In this document: positions 8,647 to 17,545 of the stretch, piece by piece
How positions within the stretch are numbered: position 1 is the first letter of the stretch
How the letters are laid out: the number at the start of each line of letters is the position of its first letter
NCBI RefSeq assembly: GCF_017309185.1
Contig: NZ_JAEKJZ010000009.1
Coordinates: 1 to 64,000 of the forward strand
Source: Roseibium aggregatum
Lineage (GTDB): Bacteria > Pseudomonadota > Alphaproteobacteria > Rhizobiales > Stappiaceae
Reading direction: 5' to 3'
Length of the DNA: 64,000 nucleotides
Notes under the pieces: generated by a model
What the model was told of the DNA's origin: nothing
Databases searched by the model: none
Seen by the model: the letters and a program-made list of their open reading frames with translations, nothing else
Made by a program: the position numbers and the translations under genes

Positions 8647-10914
8647 CTAAAGCGCAACGTCTGTCTCTTCGGCGAACCGCTTGAGAACGTCGCGAATATT
8701 GCGGTCGTCGTGCCCGAGTTCGAGCCGGGGCAGGAGACGGGCGGAAAGCCGCCCCGCGTCGAGTGTGCGCAACATGGCCTTGACCGGTCCCAGAGCCGCA
8801 GGCGCCATGGAAAGATCCCTGAAACCGAGACCCACCAGCGCCATGGCCTCCAAAGGACGCCCGGCCAGTTCGCCGCACAGGGTCACCGGCACATGCATCT
8901 TATTTGCGGCGTCGACGATGGATTTCAAGGCCCTGAGAAAGCCGACGCTCAACGGATCGAAACGGTCGGCGACACGGGTATTCCCCCGGTCCACCGCACA
9001 AAAGAACTGAAACAGATCGTTCGAACCGACCGACACGAAGTCCACATGCTCCATCAGTTCCTCAAGCTGGAACAGCAGAGAGGGAACCTCGATCATGAGA
9101 CCCAGCCGGATGTTTTCCGGGATCGCGTGCCCATGACGGCGCAGATGCTTGATTTCCTTGTCGACCAGGGCCTTGGCCTGCAGGAATTCCCTGACTTCCG
9201 CCACCATGGGAAACATCAGTTTCAGATCCCGTCCCGCCGCCGCATGCAAAAGCGCGCGGATCTGGGTGCGCAGCAGTCCGGGCCGGTCGAGACCAAGCCG
9301 GAGCGCGCGCCAGCCCATCGCCGGGTTTTCTTCCTGGATCGCCCGCAGATAGGGAAGAACCTTGTCGCCGCCGATATCGAGCGAGCGGAAGGTCACGGGT
9401 CTTTCGCCGGCCGCGTCCAGGATCTGGGTATACTGGGACAGCTGCTCGCGCATACGCGGGAAAGACGAGGCCACCATGAACTGCAATTCTGTGCGGAACA
9501 GGCCGACGCCAGCGGCGCCGGACTCTTCCAGGTGCGGCAGGTCGACCAGAAGGCCCGCATTCATCTGCAGCGTGAATTCCACGCCGTCTTTCGTAACAGA
9601 CGGCTTGGTGCGCAAGCGCCGGTACTGGGCCTGCCGGCGGGCGCGGAACCGCACCTTTTCGGCATAGGCATTCTCCAGATCGGCAGCCGGGCGCAGGTGC
9701 ACCTCGCCGGTATCGCCATCCACGATAATCGCGTCGCCGCCATCGGCGAGACTGACAATCTCGTCCACCTGCCCGACCGTCGGAATCCCGAGCGCCCGCG
9801 CCACGATAGTGACATGACCGGTCGGGCCGCCTTCCTCCAGAACCAGAGCGCGAATCCGGTCGCGGCCGTAGTCCAGAAGCTCCGCCGCCCCCATGTTGCG
9901 GCCGACGATGATGGCGTCCTGGGGCAATTCGGAGACCCCCGGCCCGTGTTCCCGGCCCATCAGTTCCCGGATCAGGCGGTGCGCCAGATCGTCGAGATCG
10001 TGCAGGCGTTCGCGCAGGTACGGGTCCGTCTGGCGCAACATCCGCGCCCGTGTGTCGCTCTGCACCTTCTCGACGGCGGCCTCGGCGGTCAGACCGTTCT
10101 TGATCGCTTCCTCGATCTTTCGGATCCAGCCGCGGTCATAGGCGAACATCCTGTAGGCCTCGAGCACCTCCCGGTGTTCGCCGGTCGCCGCGATCTCCCC
10201 GCTGGCCAGCAAGTCGTCGATGGACAGTCTGAGCCGGTTGATGGCCGCTTCGAGACGCGCCTTCTCGCGGTCGCTGTCCTCGGCGATCAGGTTGGTGACG
10301 ACGACCCGCGGCTCGTGCAGAACCACATGTCCAAGCCCGACCCCTTCGGAGAGACCGGCGCCCTTCGCGGAAATCGGCCGGGACAGATCGAGACCGGTGG
10401 CCTTTTGGGCGATCGCCTCCAATTCTCCGGCCGCGACCATTTCGGCGATCACCATCGCCGTGGTCTGCAGGGCTTCGACCTCGTCTTCCAGATAGGTGCG
10501 GTGCGACTGGTTCTGCACCACGAGCACCCCGAGGGTGCGGCCGGCCCGCAGGATCGGCACGCCGAGGAAGGAATTATAGGCTTCCTCCCCGGTTTCCGGC
10601 AGATAGGCGAAGCCCGGATGGGCGCTGGCGTTGGGAAGGTTGAGCGGGCGGGCCTCGGCGGCGATCAGGCCGACAAGACCCTGTCCGACCCTCAGAGACG
10701 CATTGTGAACAGCTTCGCGCTTGAGCCCTTCCGTTGCATAAAGTTCAAGTACGCCATCGGCGCGCAGGATATAAACCGAACAGACCTCCGCGACCACATT
10801 CGCGGCGATCAGCACCACAATTTTATCGAGTCGCTCTTGCGCCGTGATCGGCTCCGCCATGACTTCGCGGAGCCGGCGGAGCAGTAGGCGCGGTCCGGCT
10901 AAGTTGCTGCGCAT
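8647..10914 (-). CDS. ptsP: Phosphoenolpyruvate-protein phosphotransferase PtsP (EI-Ntr)
   Basis: First enzyme of the nitrogen-related phosphotransferase system. It moves phosphate from PEP to NPr and on to EIIA-Ntr, a regulatory rather than sugar-uptake chain. 755 residues: N-terminal GAF domain (about 25-165), PEP-utilising N-terminal domain, the phosphohistidine swivel site GGPTGHVTIVA with His367, and a C-terminal PEP-binding TIM barrel (SVGSNDLFQF near 645). The GAF domain separates it from sugar-PTS enzyme I (ptsI, about 570 residues). The start fits the family pattern GPRxLLRRLREVMA. It lies 75 bases after lysC on the same strand, so both may be cotranscribed. Confidence 0.95.
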   Translation of the reverse strand: MRSNLAGPRLLLRRLREVMAEPITAQERLDKIVVLIAANVVAEVCSVYILRADGVLELYATEGLKREAVHNASLRVGQGLVGLIAAEARPLNLPNASAHPGFAYLPETGEEAYNSFLGVPILRAGRTLGVLVVQNQSHRTYLEDEVEALQTTAMVIAEMVAAGELEAIAQKATGLDLSRPISAKGAGLSEGVGLGHVVLHEPRVVVTNLIAEDSDREKARLEAAINRLRLSIDDLLASGEIAATGEHREVLEAYRMFAYDRGWIRKIEEAIKNGLTAEAAVEKVQSDTRARMLRQTDPYLRERLHDLDDLAHRLIRELMGREHGPGVSELPQDAIIVGRNMGAAELLDYGRDRIRALVLEEGGPTGHVTIVARALGIPTVGQVDEIVSLADGGDAIIVDGDTGEVHLRPAADLENAYAEKVRFRARRQAQYRRLRTKPSVTKDGVEFTLQMNAGLLVDLPHLEESGAAGVGLFRTELQFMVASSFPRMREQLSQYTQILDAAGERPVTFRSLDIGGDKVLPYLRAIQEENPAMGWRALRLGLDRPGLLRTQIRALLHAAAGRDLKLMFPMVAEVREFLQAKALVDKEIKHLRRHGHAIPENIRLGLMIEVPSLLFQLEELMEHVDFVSVGSNDLFQFFCAVDRGNTRVADRFDPLSVGFLRALKSIVDAANKMHVPVTLCGELAGRPLEAMALVGLGFRDLSMAPAALGPVKAMLRTLDAGRLSARLLPRLELGHDDRNIRDVLKRFAEETDVAL

Positions 10915-10989
10915 TGCGCCCCCGTTCGATCCCGCCTTTCAGACAAGCTCCGTCCGTCTTTTTCAACCGGAACCCGCTTGCCGGATAGA

Positions 10990-12240
10990 CTATCCGTCTA
11001 ACCCGTATAGCGAATGGAGAGTCCGCACTGCAAGTTCCGCGTAAGCGGAATCGATGAGGACGGAGATTTTGATCTCCGAGGTCGTGATGGCGCGAATGTT
11101 GATTCCCTTGGACGCAAGACCACGGAAACACTGGGCCGCGATACCGGCGTGGGAGCGCATTCCGATGCCGATGACCGAGACTTTGACCACATCGGTCGCG
11201 CCTTCCAGGTTCTGGAAACCGATCTCTTCGCGATTGTCTTCTAGCACCGCCTTGGCGCGCTGGAAGTCGCTTTCCGGAACGGTGAAGGTGATGTCCGTAG
11301 TCTTGCCATCAGGCGAAATGTTCTGAACAATCATGTCCACGTTGATATTGGCGTCCGCCAGCGGTCCGAACACGGTTTCGGCAACGCCCGGCTTATCGGC
11401 CACGTCACGGATTGAGATCTGGGCTTCGTCCTTGGCATAGGCAATGCCGGTGACAACCTGCTGTTCCACGAGTTCATCCTCGTCGCAAATAAGAGTACCA
11501 ATCGGAAGGCCGTTATGGCCGACCTGCGCTTCGTCCGGATCGTCGAAACTGGAGCGCACGAACGTTCTGACGCCATGGACCATCGCCATCTCGACGGACC
11601 GGACCTGCAGAACCTTCGCGCCAAGCGAGGCCATTTCGAGCATCTCCTCGAACGACACGCGGTCCAGACGCCTGGCCTTTGGCACAATCCGCGGGTCGGT
11701 CGTGTAGACGCCGTCCACATCCGTATAGATATCGCAGCGGTCCGCCTTGATCGCGGCCGCAACGGCGACGGCGCTGGTATCGGACCCGCCCCGGCCGAGC
11801 GTCGCGATCCGATTGTCCGGCGCGATGCCCTGAAAACCGGCCAGAACCGCGACCTGCCCCTGATCCAGCCGCTCGGTCAGAAACCCGGCGTCGATCTCGC
11901 GGATGCGCGCGGCACCGTGATTTTCGTCCGTCTTGATGGGAACCTGCCAGCCCTGCCAGGAGCGGGCGTTGACGCCCATGTCCTGCAGCACGATCGCCAG
12001 CAGGCCGGACGTGACCTGCTCGCCGGACGCAACGACGGCGTCATATTCGCGGGCATCGTGAAGCGGCGAAGCATTGCGGCAGAATTCCACCAGTTTGTTG
12101 GTCTGTCCGGCCATGGCCGAGACCACGACCGCAACCTGATGACCGGCATCCACTTCCCGTTTGACATGGCGCGCGACGTTGCGGATGCGATCGAGATCGG
12201 CAACCGAAGTCCCGCCAAATTTTAAAACCAGTCGGGCCAT
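10990..12240 (-). CDS. lysC: Aspartate kinase
   Basis: Phosphorylates aspartate in the first step of lysine, threonine and methionine synthesis. From the ATG at 12240 it is 416 residues, the usual length of monofunctional aspartokinase; the start gives MARLVLKFGGTSV, the conserved N terminus with the KFGGTS nucleotide motif (8-13). The kinase domain spans about 1-245. Two ACT domains (about 265-416) include the DVADKPGVA and IGIGMRSHAGIAA patterns, the usual site of lysine/threonine feedback. It is divergent from ubiG and followed by ptsP. Confidence 0.97.
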   Translation of the reverse strand: MARLVLKFGGTSVADLDRIRNVARHVKREVDAGHQVAVVVSAMAGQTNKLVEFCRNASPLHDAREYDAVVASGEQVTSGLLAIVLQDMGVNARSWQGWQVPIKTDENHGAARIREIDAGFLTERLDQGQVAVLAGFQGIAPDNRIATLGRGGSDTSAVAVAAAIKADRCDIYTDVDGVYTTDPRIVPKARRLDRVSFEEMLEMASLGAKVLQVRSVEMAMVHGVRTFVRSSFDDPDEAQVGHNGLPIGTLICDEDELVEQQVVTGIAYAKDEAQISIRDVADKPGVAETVFGPLADANINVDMIVQNISPDGKTTDITFTVPESDFQRAKAVLEDNREEIGFQNLEGATDVVKVSVIGIGMRSHAGIAAQCFRGLASKGINIRAITTSEIKISVLIDSAYAELAVRTLHSLYGLDG

Positions 12241-12433
12241 ACCACTCGTAATCTTTTTGTCGTGTCTGAAGGCGCTCGAAACGCCGGATGGATCGGCGCA
12301 CATGCATACAGGCAGTCTCCGGTTGCTGCAACTGGCTCCCTTGACAAATAGGCCTGGACCTTGGATCGAAACCCAGGCGCGTTAAATCCCAGTGGAGAAC
12401 GCGATGAATATTGCCCAACAAGGAGATCGTCCC

Positions 12434-13198
12434 ATGACAGGCAGGGCCGAACAGACCACAGGCACGATCGATAGCGGCGAGGTCGCCCGCTTCTCGGCAA
12501 TGGCCGAGGAATGGTGGGACCCGACCGGCAAATTCAAACCGCTGCACAAATTCAATCCGGTGCGACTGGCGTACATCAAACAGGAAGTGTGCCGCCAGTT
12601 CGGCCGCGATCCGAACGCGGCCGACGCTTTCAAGGGATTGCGCTTTCTCGATATCGGCTGCGGCGGCGGGCTCTTGAGCGAGCCGATGGCCCGGCTGGGG
12701 GCCGAGGTTGTCGGCGCGGATCCGTCCGAGACCAACATCCGCATCGCCAACCTTCACATGCAGGGCTCCGGCCTCCGGATCGACTACCGCGCCGAGTCCG
12801 CCGAAGCGCTCGCGGCGGCCGGGGAAAGCTTCGATGTCGTGCTCAACATGGAGGTCGTGGAACACGTCGCCGATGTGCCGCTGTTCCTCGAAACGACCGC
12901 CGGCATGGTCCGTCCGGGCGGTTTGATGTTCGTTGCGACCATCAATCGCACCATGAAGGCCTATGCTCTGGCCATTGTCGGCGCGGAGTACGTCCTGCGC
13001 TGGCTGCCAAAGGGAACCCATAACTACGAGAAGCTGGTGCGGCCCGCGGAAATCGAGGCTCCGCTCGCCAACGCGGGCCTGAAGATCGTCGACCGAACCG
13101 GCGTCAGTTACAATCCGCTGACCGACAGCTGGGCCCGGTCCCGGGACATGGACGTGAACTACATGCTTCTGGCGGAACGGGAAAAAGACATCGAATGA
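12434..13198 (+). CDS. ubiG: Ubiquinone biosynthesis O-methyltransferase UbiG
   Basis: SAM-dependent methyltransferase for both O-methylations in ubiquinone synthesis. From the ATG at 12434, which has AAGGAG eight bases upstream, it is 254 residues; in-frame ATG (12404) and GTG (12392) starts exist but would give an unusual N terminus. The family pattern TIDxGEVARFSAMAEEWWD is complete, then FKPLHKFNPVRL, the SAM motif DIGCGGGLLSEPMA, and the EVVEHV motif. A TTGACA hexamer at 12341-12346 may be part of the promoter, but its -10 is poor. The next gene overlaps the stop by four bases, so the two are translationally coupled. Confidence 0.96.
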   Translation: MTGRAEQTTGTIDSGEVARFSAMAEEWWDPTGKFKPLHKFNPVRLAYIKQEVCRQFGRDPNAADAFKGLRFLDIGCGGGLLSEPMARLGAEVVGADPSETNIRIANLHMQGSGLRIDYRAESAEALAAAGESFDVVLNMEVVEHVADVPLFLETTAGMVRPGGLMFVATINRTMKAYALAIVGAEYVLRWLPKGTHNYEKLVRPAEIEAPLANAGLKIVDRTGVSYNPLTDSWARSRDMDVNYMLLAEREKDIE

Positions 13199-13890
13199 GT
13201 GACCCGATCGTCTTCGTTCCCGGCCTCTTGTGCACCGAAACTCTGTTTGCATCTCAGATCGCGGCCTTCGCCGACCGTCCGATCATGGTGGCGAACCATC
13301 GCGAGCACGACAGCATCGCGGCGATTGCGGCAAGCGTGCTGGAAGGCGCGCCCGGGCGGTTTTCGCTGATCGGACTGTCCATGGGAGGCTACATCGCCAT
13401 GGAAATTCTCCGACAGGCGCCGGAGCGGGTCGCAAGACTTGCCCTGATCGATACCAGCGCCCGGCCGGACACGCCGGAACAGACTCAAAGACGAAAGTTT
13501 CTGGCAGATCTCACGCGCAAGAAGGGCTTTAACAAGGTGCCGCCCCTTCTTTTTCCGGGGTTCGTGCACGAGAGGAACGAAGACAACGAAGACCTGAAGG
13601 CGGTCTTGAAAGAGATGGCCATGGAAACCGGACCGGAGGCTTTCATCCGCCAGCAGACCGCCATCATGAACCGGATCGACTCGCGCCCCGGTCTTCAGCG
13701 GATCGCCTGTCCGGCGACCGTCTTGGTGGGCGAAGGGGACCGGCTGACACCGCCTGAATTCGCGGAAGAAATTCACCGGCTCATACCGGGCAGCGAGCTT
13801 GAGGTTCTCCAGGAGGCCGGACATCTGTCTCCACTGGAAACGCCGAATGAAGTCACCTCGGTGCTAAGGCGTTTCCTGAACCGCACCTGA
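13195..13890 (+). CDS. Alpha/beta-fold hydrolase coupled to ubiG
   Basis: 231 residues, start ATG overlapping the ubiG stop (ATGA). An alpha/beta hydrolase core is visible: an oxyanion-type VFVPGLLCTE near the N terminus, the nucleophile elbow GLSMGG (Ser about 63), a VLVGEGDRLTPPEF segment with the acidic residue, and the catalytic His in EAGHLSPLETP near the end. The substrate is unknown. Tight coupling to ubiG suggests an esterase or thioesterase expressed with quinone synthesis, but that is inference; the family is broad. Confidence 0.85.
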   Translation: MSDPIVFVPGLLCTETLFASQIAAFADRPIMVANHREHDSIAAIAASVLEGAPGRFSLIGLSMGGYIAMEILRQAPERVARLALIDTSARPDTPEQTQRRKFLADLTRKKGFNKVPPLLFPGFVHERNEDNEDLKAVLKEMAMETGPEAFIRQQTAIMNRIDSRPGLQRIACPATVLVGEGDRLTPPEFAEEIHRLIPGSELEVLQEAGHLSPLETPNEVTSVLRRFLNRT

Positions 13891-14186
13891 TGCGATATAC
13901 TTCCTTCCGGATGCAGAAAAAAATCTTGCAACTTTGATCCCTGTCAAGGAACTGCCTTGAAATCGGGATATGGTGGCGAGATTCCAGGAAACAGAAGCTT
14001 CAGGTGAGGCGCAATCGGGTATCGGTGACCGCATTGGGGGAATGCAGTCATCACGCCGGATAGATCAAAAGCTTAGCCGGAAAACCGGGACCGGTATCCA
14101 GCATATCTGTGGAAGAGCGGTGAGCCATCTGCAGCGTGGGAGCAGAGACGCCGCACCAGAAAACGCTAGCAAGCGGAGGATAATTC

Positions 14187-14684
14187 ATGCCGACAAAACG
14201 CGAGCCGGGTGCATTCGATTTCACTTCGATGATGCCTGAGTGGCAAATTCCGTCTTTTTCAAACTGGGCTTTTGCCGAGCGCGAAGACCGCATCGAGGCA
14301 AAGACCGTCGCCGGTTTTCAGAAGATCGGTCAGACCATCTGGTCGCACGCCGAAAAGGCCTTTGACGATCACATGAACTTCGTCAGCCACCGGTTTCACG
14401 AGGACTTTGAATGCTTCAAGTCCCTGAGCCAGTGCACCGCGCCGGAGGAAACGATGGCGACGCTGCAGGAGTTCTATTCAAAAATGGCGACTGAATATCA
14501 GGAGCATTTCGAGAAGCAGGCCGCCCTTTTCCGCGACAGTTTCTCCGAAAATGCCGCCGCTATGGAAGAGTTCAACGAAACCACGATGGAAAGCGTCGGC
14601 GAACTGAGCAAGGCTGCCGAGGAAAACCTGAAGGAAGTCAAGAAGGCAGTGACCCGCAAGTCTCCGTCGAAAGCCGCCTCCTGA
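14187..14684 (+). CDS. Phasin family protein
   Basis: 165 residues, mostly amphipathic helix with many Glu, Ala and Phe, as in the small phasins that coat polyhydroxybutyrate granules. An N-terminal PEWQIPSFSNWAF segment precedes a long coiled-coil-prone region (about 45-150) and a basic Ala/Lys tail. A good GGAGG site lies upstream of the ATG. The gene stands alone, with 296 bases before it in which no clear promoter was found. It is consistent with PHB storage, which also fits the ethylmalonyl-CoA pathway gene at 36228. A role other than PHB binding is possible for this family. Confidence 0.82.
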   Translation: MPTKREPGAFDFTSMMPEWQIPSFSNWAFAEREDRIEAKTVAGFQKIGQTIWSHAEKAFDDHMNFVSHRFHEDFECFKSLSQCTAPEETMATLQEFYSKMATEYQEHFEKQAALFRDSFSENAAAMEEFNETTMESVGELSKAAEENLKEVKKAVTRKSPSKAAS

Positions 14685-14718
14685 CCTGACGACCGCCCCC
14701 CTTTGGGAAGGCCGATGG

Positions 14719-14750
14719 GCCGTCATCGTGATGTACAGAACGATGACGGC
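14719..14750. other. Perfect 11-bp inverted repeat downstream of the phasin gene
   Basis: GCCGTCATCGT and its exact complement flank a ten-base loop. There is no T run after it on either strand, so it may act as an RNA-stabilising hairpin or a protein site rather than a standard terminator. Confidence 0.55.
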
Positions 14751-14821
14751 AAATACGGATTGGCCGTCGTTAAAGGAACCTGCCTCCCGGGGCGCGCCCG
14801 GTGCGGGCGGCCCCGCACGCT

Positions 14822-15352
14822 TCAGTTTTTATCTTCCGGCAGGTCCGGGAGCGCGAGAACCGGAATGCCTTCTTCCAGCAGGTCCTGCGCATCCTGAAGC
14901 GACGTCTGTCCGCAGATACTGCGTTCCTCCGCCTCGCCATAATGAATCTTGCGCGCTTCCTCGGCAAAACCGGTGCCGACATTTTCCGAGTTTTCAAGGA
15001 CATGCGAACGCACGAGGCGCAGCGCCTCGAGAACTTCTTTCTGGCGGACATCGTCGGGCAGCAGCGCGGCCGCTTGTGCCACCCCGCGGTGCGCGACGGC
15101 ATGGTTCGTCCCCTCCGAGGCGGCCGGTGCGGCCGGGACCGGACCGGCCTCCGTCTTCGGGTCTGAACCGCGGTCCGCCTTTTTTCGCGCGGTCGAAACC
15201 GCCGGCGCCATAAGCGCCTTGTTCACATTCGTGGAACCGCAGCCCGGGCACACGACCAGCTCTCGGCTGCATTGCGTTTCAAAGTCTTGCGAATTCCGGA
15301 ACCAGCCTTCGAAGGTATGCGCGCAATCGCAAACGAGCGTATATCGGATCAC
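14822..15352 (-). CDS. DUF1178 family protein
   Basis: 176 residues. The N terminus has the family zinc-ribbon-like pattern MIRYxLxCxxxHxFExWFRNSxDF, then a CPxCGS knuckle (C35, C38). A variable Ala/Pro/Glu-rich linker follows, then a conserved C-terminal block (VRxHVxxNxENVGxxFAEEARKIHYGE). The function is unknown. The start overlaps the stop of the upstream amidase gene by four bases, and the order grxC-amidase-DUF1178 is common in alphaproteobacteria, so a redox or metabolite-repair role has been suspected; that is inference. Confidence 0.92.
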   Translation of the reverse strand: MIRYTLVCDCAHTFEGWFRNSQDFETQCSRELVVCPGCGSTNVNKALMAPAVSTARKKADRGSDPKTEAGPVPAAPAASEGTNHAVAHRGVAQAAALLPDDVRQKEVLEALRLVRSHVLENSENVGTGFAEEARKIHYGEAEERSICGQTSLQDAQDLLEEGIPVLALPDLPEDKN

Positions 15353-16203
15353 GCCGTCATCTCCTTCAACCCGTCCGCGGTGGCGCAGACGAAATCGCGC
15401 TCATTGGCGATCGCCGGGATCCTCTGCCGGGCCTTTACCGCCATCGCCGTGTCGATTTCGGCCAGAACGTAACCCGGTTCGTCATGATCCAGTTCCGCGA
15501 GGATTTCCCCCCAGGGATCGACGACAAGGCTGTGCCCGAAGGTTTCCCGCCCGTCCTCGTGCGTGCCGCCCTGCGCGGCCGATATGACGAAGGCGCCGTT
15601 CTCGATCGCTCTGGCGCGCTGGAGCACATGCCAATGCGCCCGTCCCGTCTGCCTGGTGAAGGCCGCCGGAGCCGTCAGGACTTCCGCTCCCGCACGCGCC
15701 TGTGTGCGGAAGATCGCCGGAAAACGGATATCGTAACACACCGCCATACCGACTTTGATGCCAAAGAGGTCGGCAATGACCGTTTGCGTGCCCGGCTCGT
15801 AGGTCGCCGACTCGCGCCAGCTTTCGCCATTGGGCAGATCGACGTCGAACATATGGATCTTGTCGTAACGGGCCAGGATCGCCCCGGCCGGCTCGATAAC
15901 GAAGGCCCTGTTGGCGACCTTCCCGTTATCGCTCAGGACAGCGATGGAACCGATATGGATAAAGACTTCGAGTTCGGCCGCCAGCGCCCTCATTCTTGCC
16001 AGAAAGGGATCGCCGTCCTCATCCGCGATCCGGTCCAGAAGCTCTTCCCGGCTGCGGACAAGCACGTTGGACATTTCCGGAGTCTGCAAATAGGACGCCC
16101 CCTTTCCGGCCGCCGACCGGATCAGGGTTTCCGCGACGGCGATGTTCTCCGAGACGGTTTTCCCGCTGCGAAGCTGGATACATGCTGCCCTGAAAAATGC
16201 CAT
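15349..16203 (-). CDS. Carbon-nitrogen hydrolase, Nit1-like (probable deaminated-glutathione amidase)
   Basis: 284 residues of the nitrilase superfamily. The catalytic triad is complete: Glu43 in TPEMSN, Lys115 in RYDKIHMFDVD, Cys156 in AVCYDIRFP. The KIHMFDVD pattern is typical of the Nit1/NitFhit branch, whose members hydrolyse deaminated glutathione, a by-product of transaminases. The glutaredoxin gene directly upstream supports a glutathione link. Substrate is inferred from branch and context; an omega-amidase role is the main alternative. Overlaps the DUF1178 gene by four bases. Confidence 0.9.
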   Translation of the reverse strand: MAFFRAACIQLRSGKTVSENIAVAETLIRSAAGKGASYLQTPEMSNVLVRSREELLDRIADEDGDPFLARMRALAAELEVFIHIGSIAVLSDNGKVANRAFVIEPAGAILARYDKIHMFDVDLPNGESWRESATYEPGTQTVIADLFGIKVGMAVCYDIRFPAIFRTQARAGAEVLTAPAAFTRQTGRAHWHVLQRARAIENGAFVISAAQGGTHEDGRETFGHSLVVDPWGEILAELDHDEPGYVLAEIDTAMAVKARQRIPAIANERDFVCATADGLKEMTA

Positions 16204-16257
16204 TCAATCGCTCGTTTCTGCCAGACACCCCGTGCCCGCTCTTTCAAGCCTAATAAA

Positions 16258-16515
16258 TCAGGACGCGAGCAGCGCGTCCAGTTTGCCGGCCCGGTCCAGA
16301 GCATGCAGTTCGTCGCATCCGCCAACATGCGTTGAGCCGATGAAGATCTGCGGAAAGGTGCTCCGGCCGTTGGCTTCCTGTATCATACGCTTGCGCAGAG
16401 CCGGATCGAAGGAGGCATCGTGCTCGGTGTAGGAGACACCCTTCTTGTCCAGAAGCCGCTTTGCCGCGGTGCAAAATCCGCAAAGCTGGCGTGTGTAGAT
16501 CACCACTTCAGGCAT
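16258..16515 (-). CDS. grxC: Glutaredoxin 3
   Basis: 85 residues from the ATG at 16515 (AAGGA upstream); a start at 16539 would add eight residues outside the family. The active site is C12-G-F-C15; many Grx3 proteins have CPYC, so Pro-Tyr is replaced by Gly-Phe, which occurs in alphaproteobacterial homologues. The glutathione-binding TFPQIFI (cis-Pro) and GGCDEL motifs are present. It reduces disulfides using glutathione in the cytoplasm. It lies 54 bases upstream of the nitrilase-like gene on the same strand. Confidence 0.95.
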   Translation of the reverse strand: MPEVVIYTRQLCGFCTAAKRLLDKKGVSYTEHDASFDPALRKRMIQEANGRSTFPQIFIGSTHVGGCDELHALDRAGKLDALLAS

Positions 16516-16667
16516 CGGGCCCGATCCTTTTTTGTCCAATATGTGAAACGGTTATCCGGCTCGTCATATCAACCGGAAGTCCGGCGATATATGCGTGCAG
16601 GCGCAAAAAACTCAAGAGCGCAGTTCTAACGACCACGACACAATTAGTTGTCGCTGACCCCGGCGCT

Positions 16668-17429
16668 CTATCCGTCCGACGGTCTCGCATACGCGAAAGC
16701 CAGCACATCGACGGACGCCGCGCCGGCATTCAGCAACACCCTGCTGCAGGCGGCGACGGTCGAACCGGTGGTCACGACATCGTCGACCAGGACCACCTTC
16801 CGCTCCCGGACATCGCCCGGGCGAGCCTCGTCCAGTCCGAACGCCGCGCGGACGTTTTTCCGGCGCGCCTCGGCCGATAGCCCGACCTGTTGCCGCGTAC
16901 GTTTCCGACGTTTCAACAGCGCCGGTTCATAGTGGCCGCCGCACTCCTCGGCGATCGCCCTCGCGAGATCGGCGGACTGGTTGAACCGCCGGGACAACAG
17001 CCGGAGCCAATGAAGCGGCACGGGCACGATCAGGCTGTCGGGACCGAGAAACTCACTGCCCTGTCTCGCCATCCAGCTTCCCATCGGCCGGGCGAGATTC
17101 CGGCGTCCGTGGAATTTGAGCGCATGAACGAGATCCCGTGCCGGTCCCTCGTAGGGAGCAACCGACCGCAGGCGGCCGAACACCGGAGGGGAAGCGATGG
17201 CCTGCGGGCTCCAGGCCTCTTCGCCGACATCATAGGAAAACGGCGTCCCAAGCCGGTAGCACCAGGGTTTTTCAAAAAACCGGATCTCCTGCCAGCATTG
17301 CGCGCAAAGGCCACCCTCCGGCGCGACCCTCCGGTCGCAGCTCAGGCACCGCTGCGGCAACACCGCATCGAGCGCGAACCGCCCGGCACGGACTGGGAGC
17401 TCGATCCACCTTGGCGCGGCAGCCGTCAT
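16668..17429 (-). CDS. comF: ComF family protein (phosphoribosyltransferase-like)
   Basis: 253 residues from the ATG at 17429. The N terminus carries a four-cysteine zinc knuckle (CLSCDRR...CAQCW, about residues 27-51). The C-terminal PRTase-type domain has VPVPLHWLRLLSRRFNQ and the PRPP loop VVLVDDVVTTGSTV. ComF proteins are tied to uptake of transforming DNA; in non-competent alphaproteobacteria the role is uncertain. The order comF-grxC-nit-DUF1178 is recurrent. Divergent from the methyltransferase gene. Confidence 0.93.
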   Translation of the reverse strand: MTAAAPRWIELPVRAGRFALDAVLPQRCLSCDRRVAPEGGLCAQCWQEIRFFEKPWCYRLGTPFSYDVGEEAWSPQAIASPPVFGRLRSVAPYEGPARDLVHALKFHGRRNLARPMGSWMARQGSEFLGPDSLIVPVPLHWLRLLSRRFNQSADLARAIAEECGGHYEPALLKRRKRTRQQVGLSAEARRKNVRAAFGLDEARPGDVRERKVVLVDDVVTTGSTVAACSRVLLNAGAASVDVLAFAYARPSDG

Positions 17430-17545
17430 CGCCGGGATCCCTTCAACAACTCGGCGGGCATCCGGCCGCACTGCGCGCCCGGGTTTTGACCCTGCGCCAC
17501 AAATACCATATGTGATCGCCAGATGACGACCGGGGTCCAAGTCAC

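Noticed and set aside
8594..8878. N-terminal extension of prfA
   Set aside because: It overlaps ptsP and is Arg/Gly-rich; RF1 proteins begin MLARHKLDxLLxRFxEIE, found at 8593.
8029..10887. 952-residue plus-strand frame opposite prfA and ptsP
   Set aside because: Antisense to two certain genes, Arg/Pro/His-rich composition typical of shadow frames.
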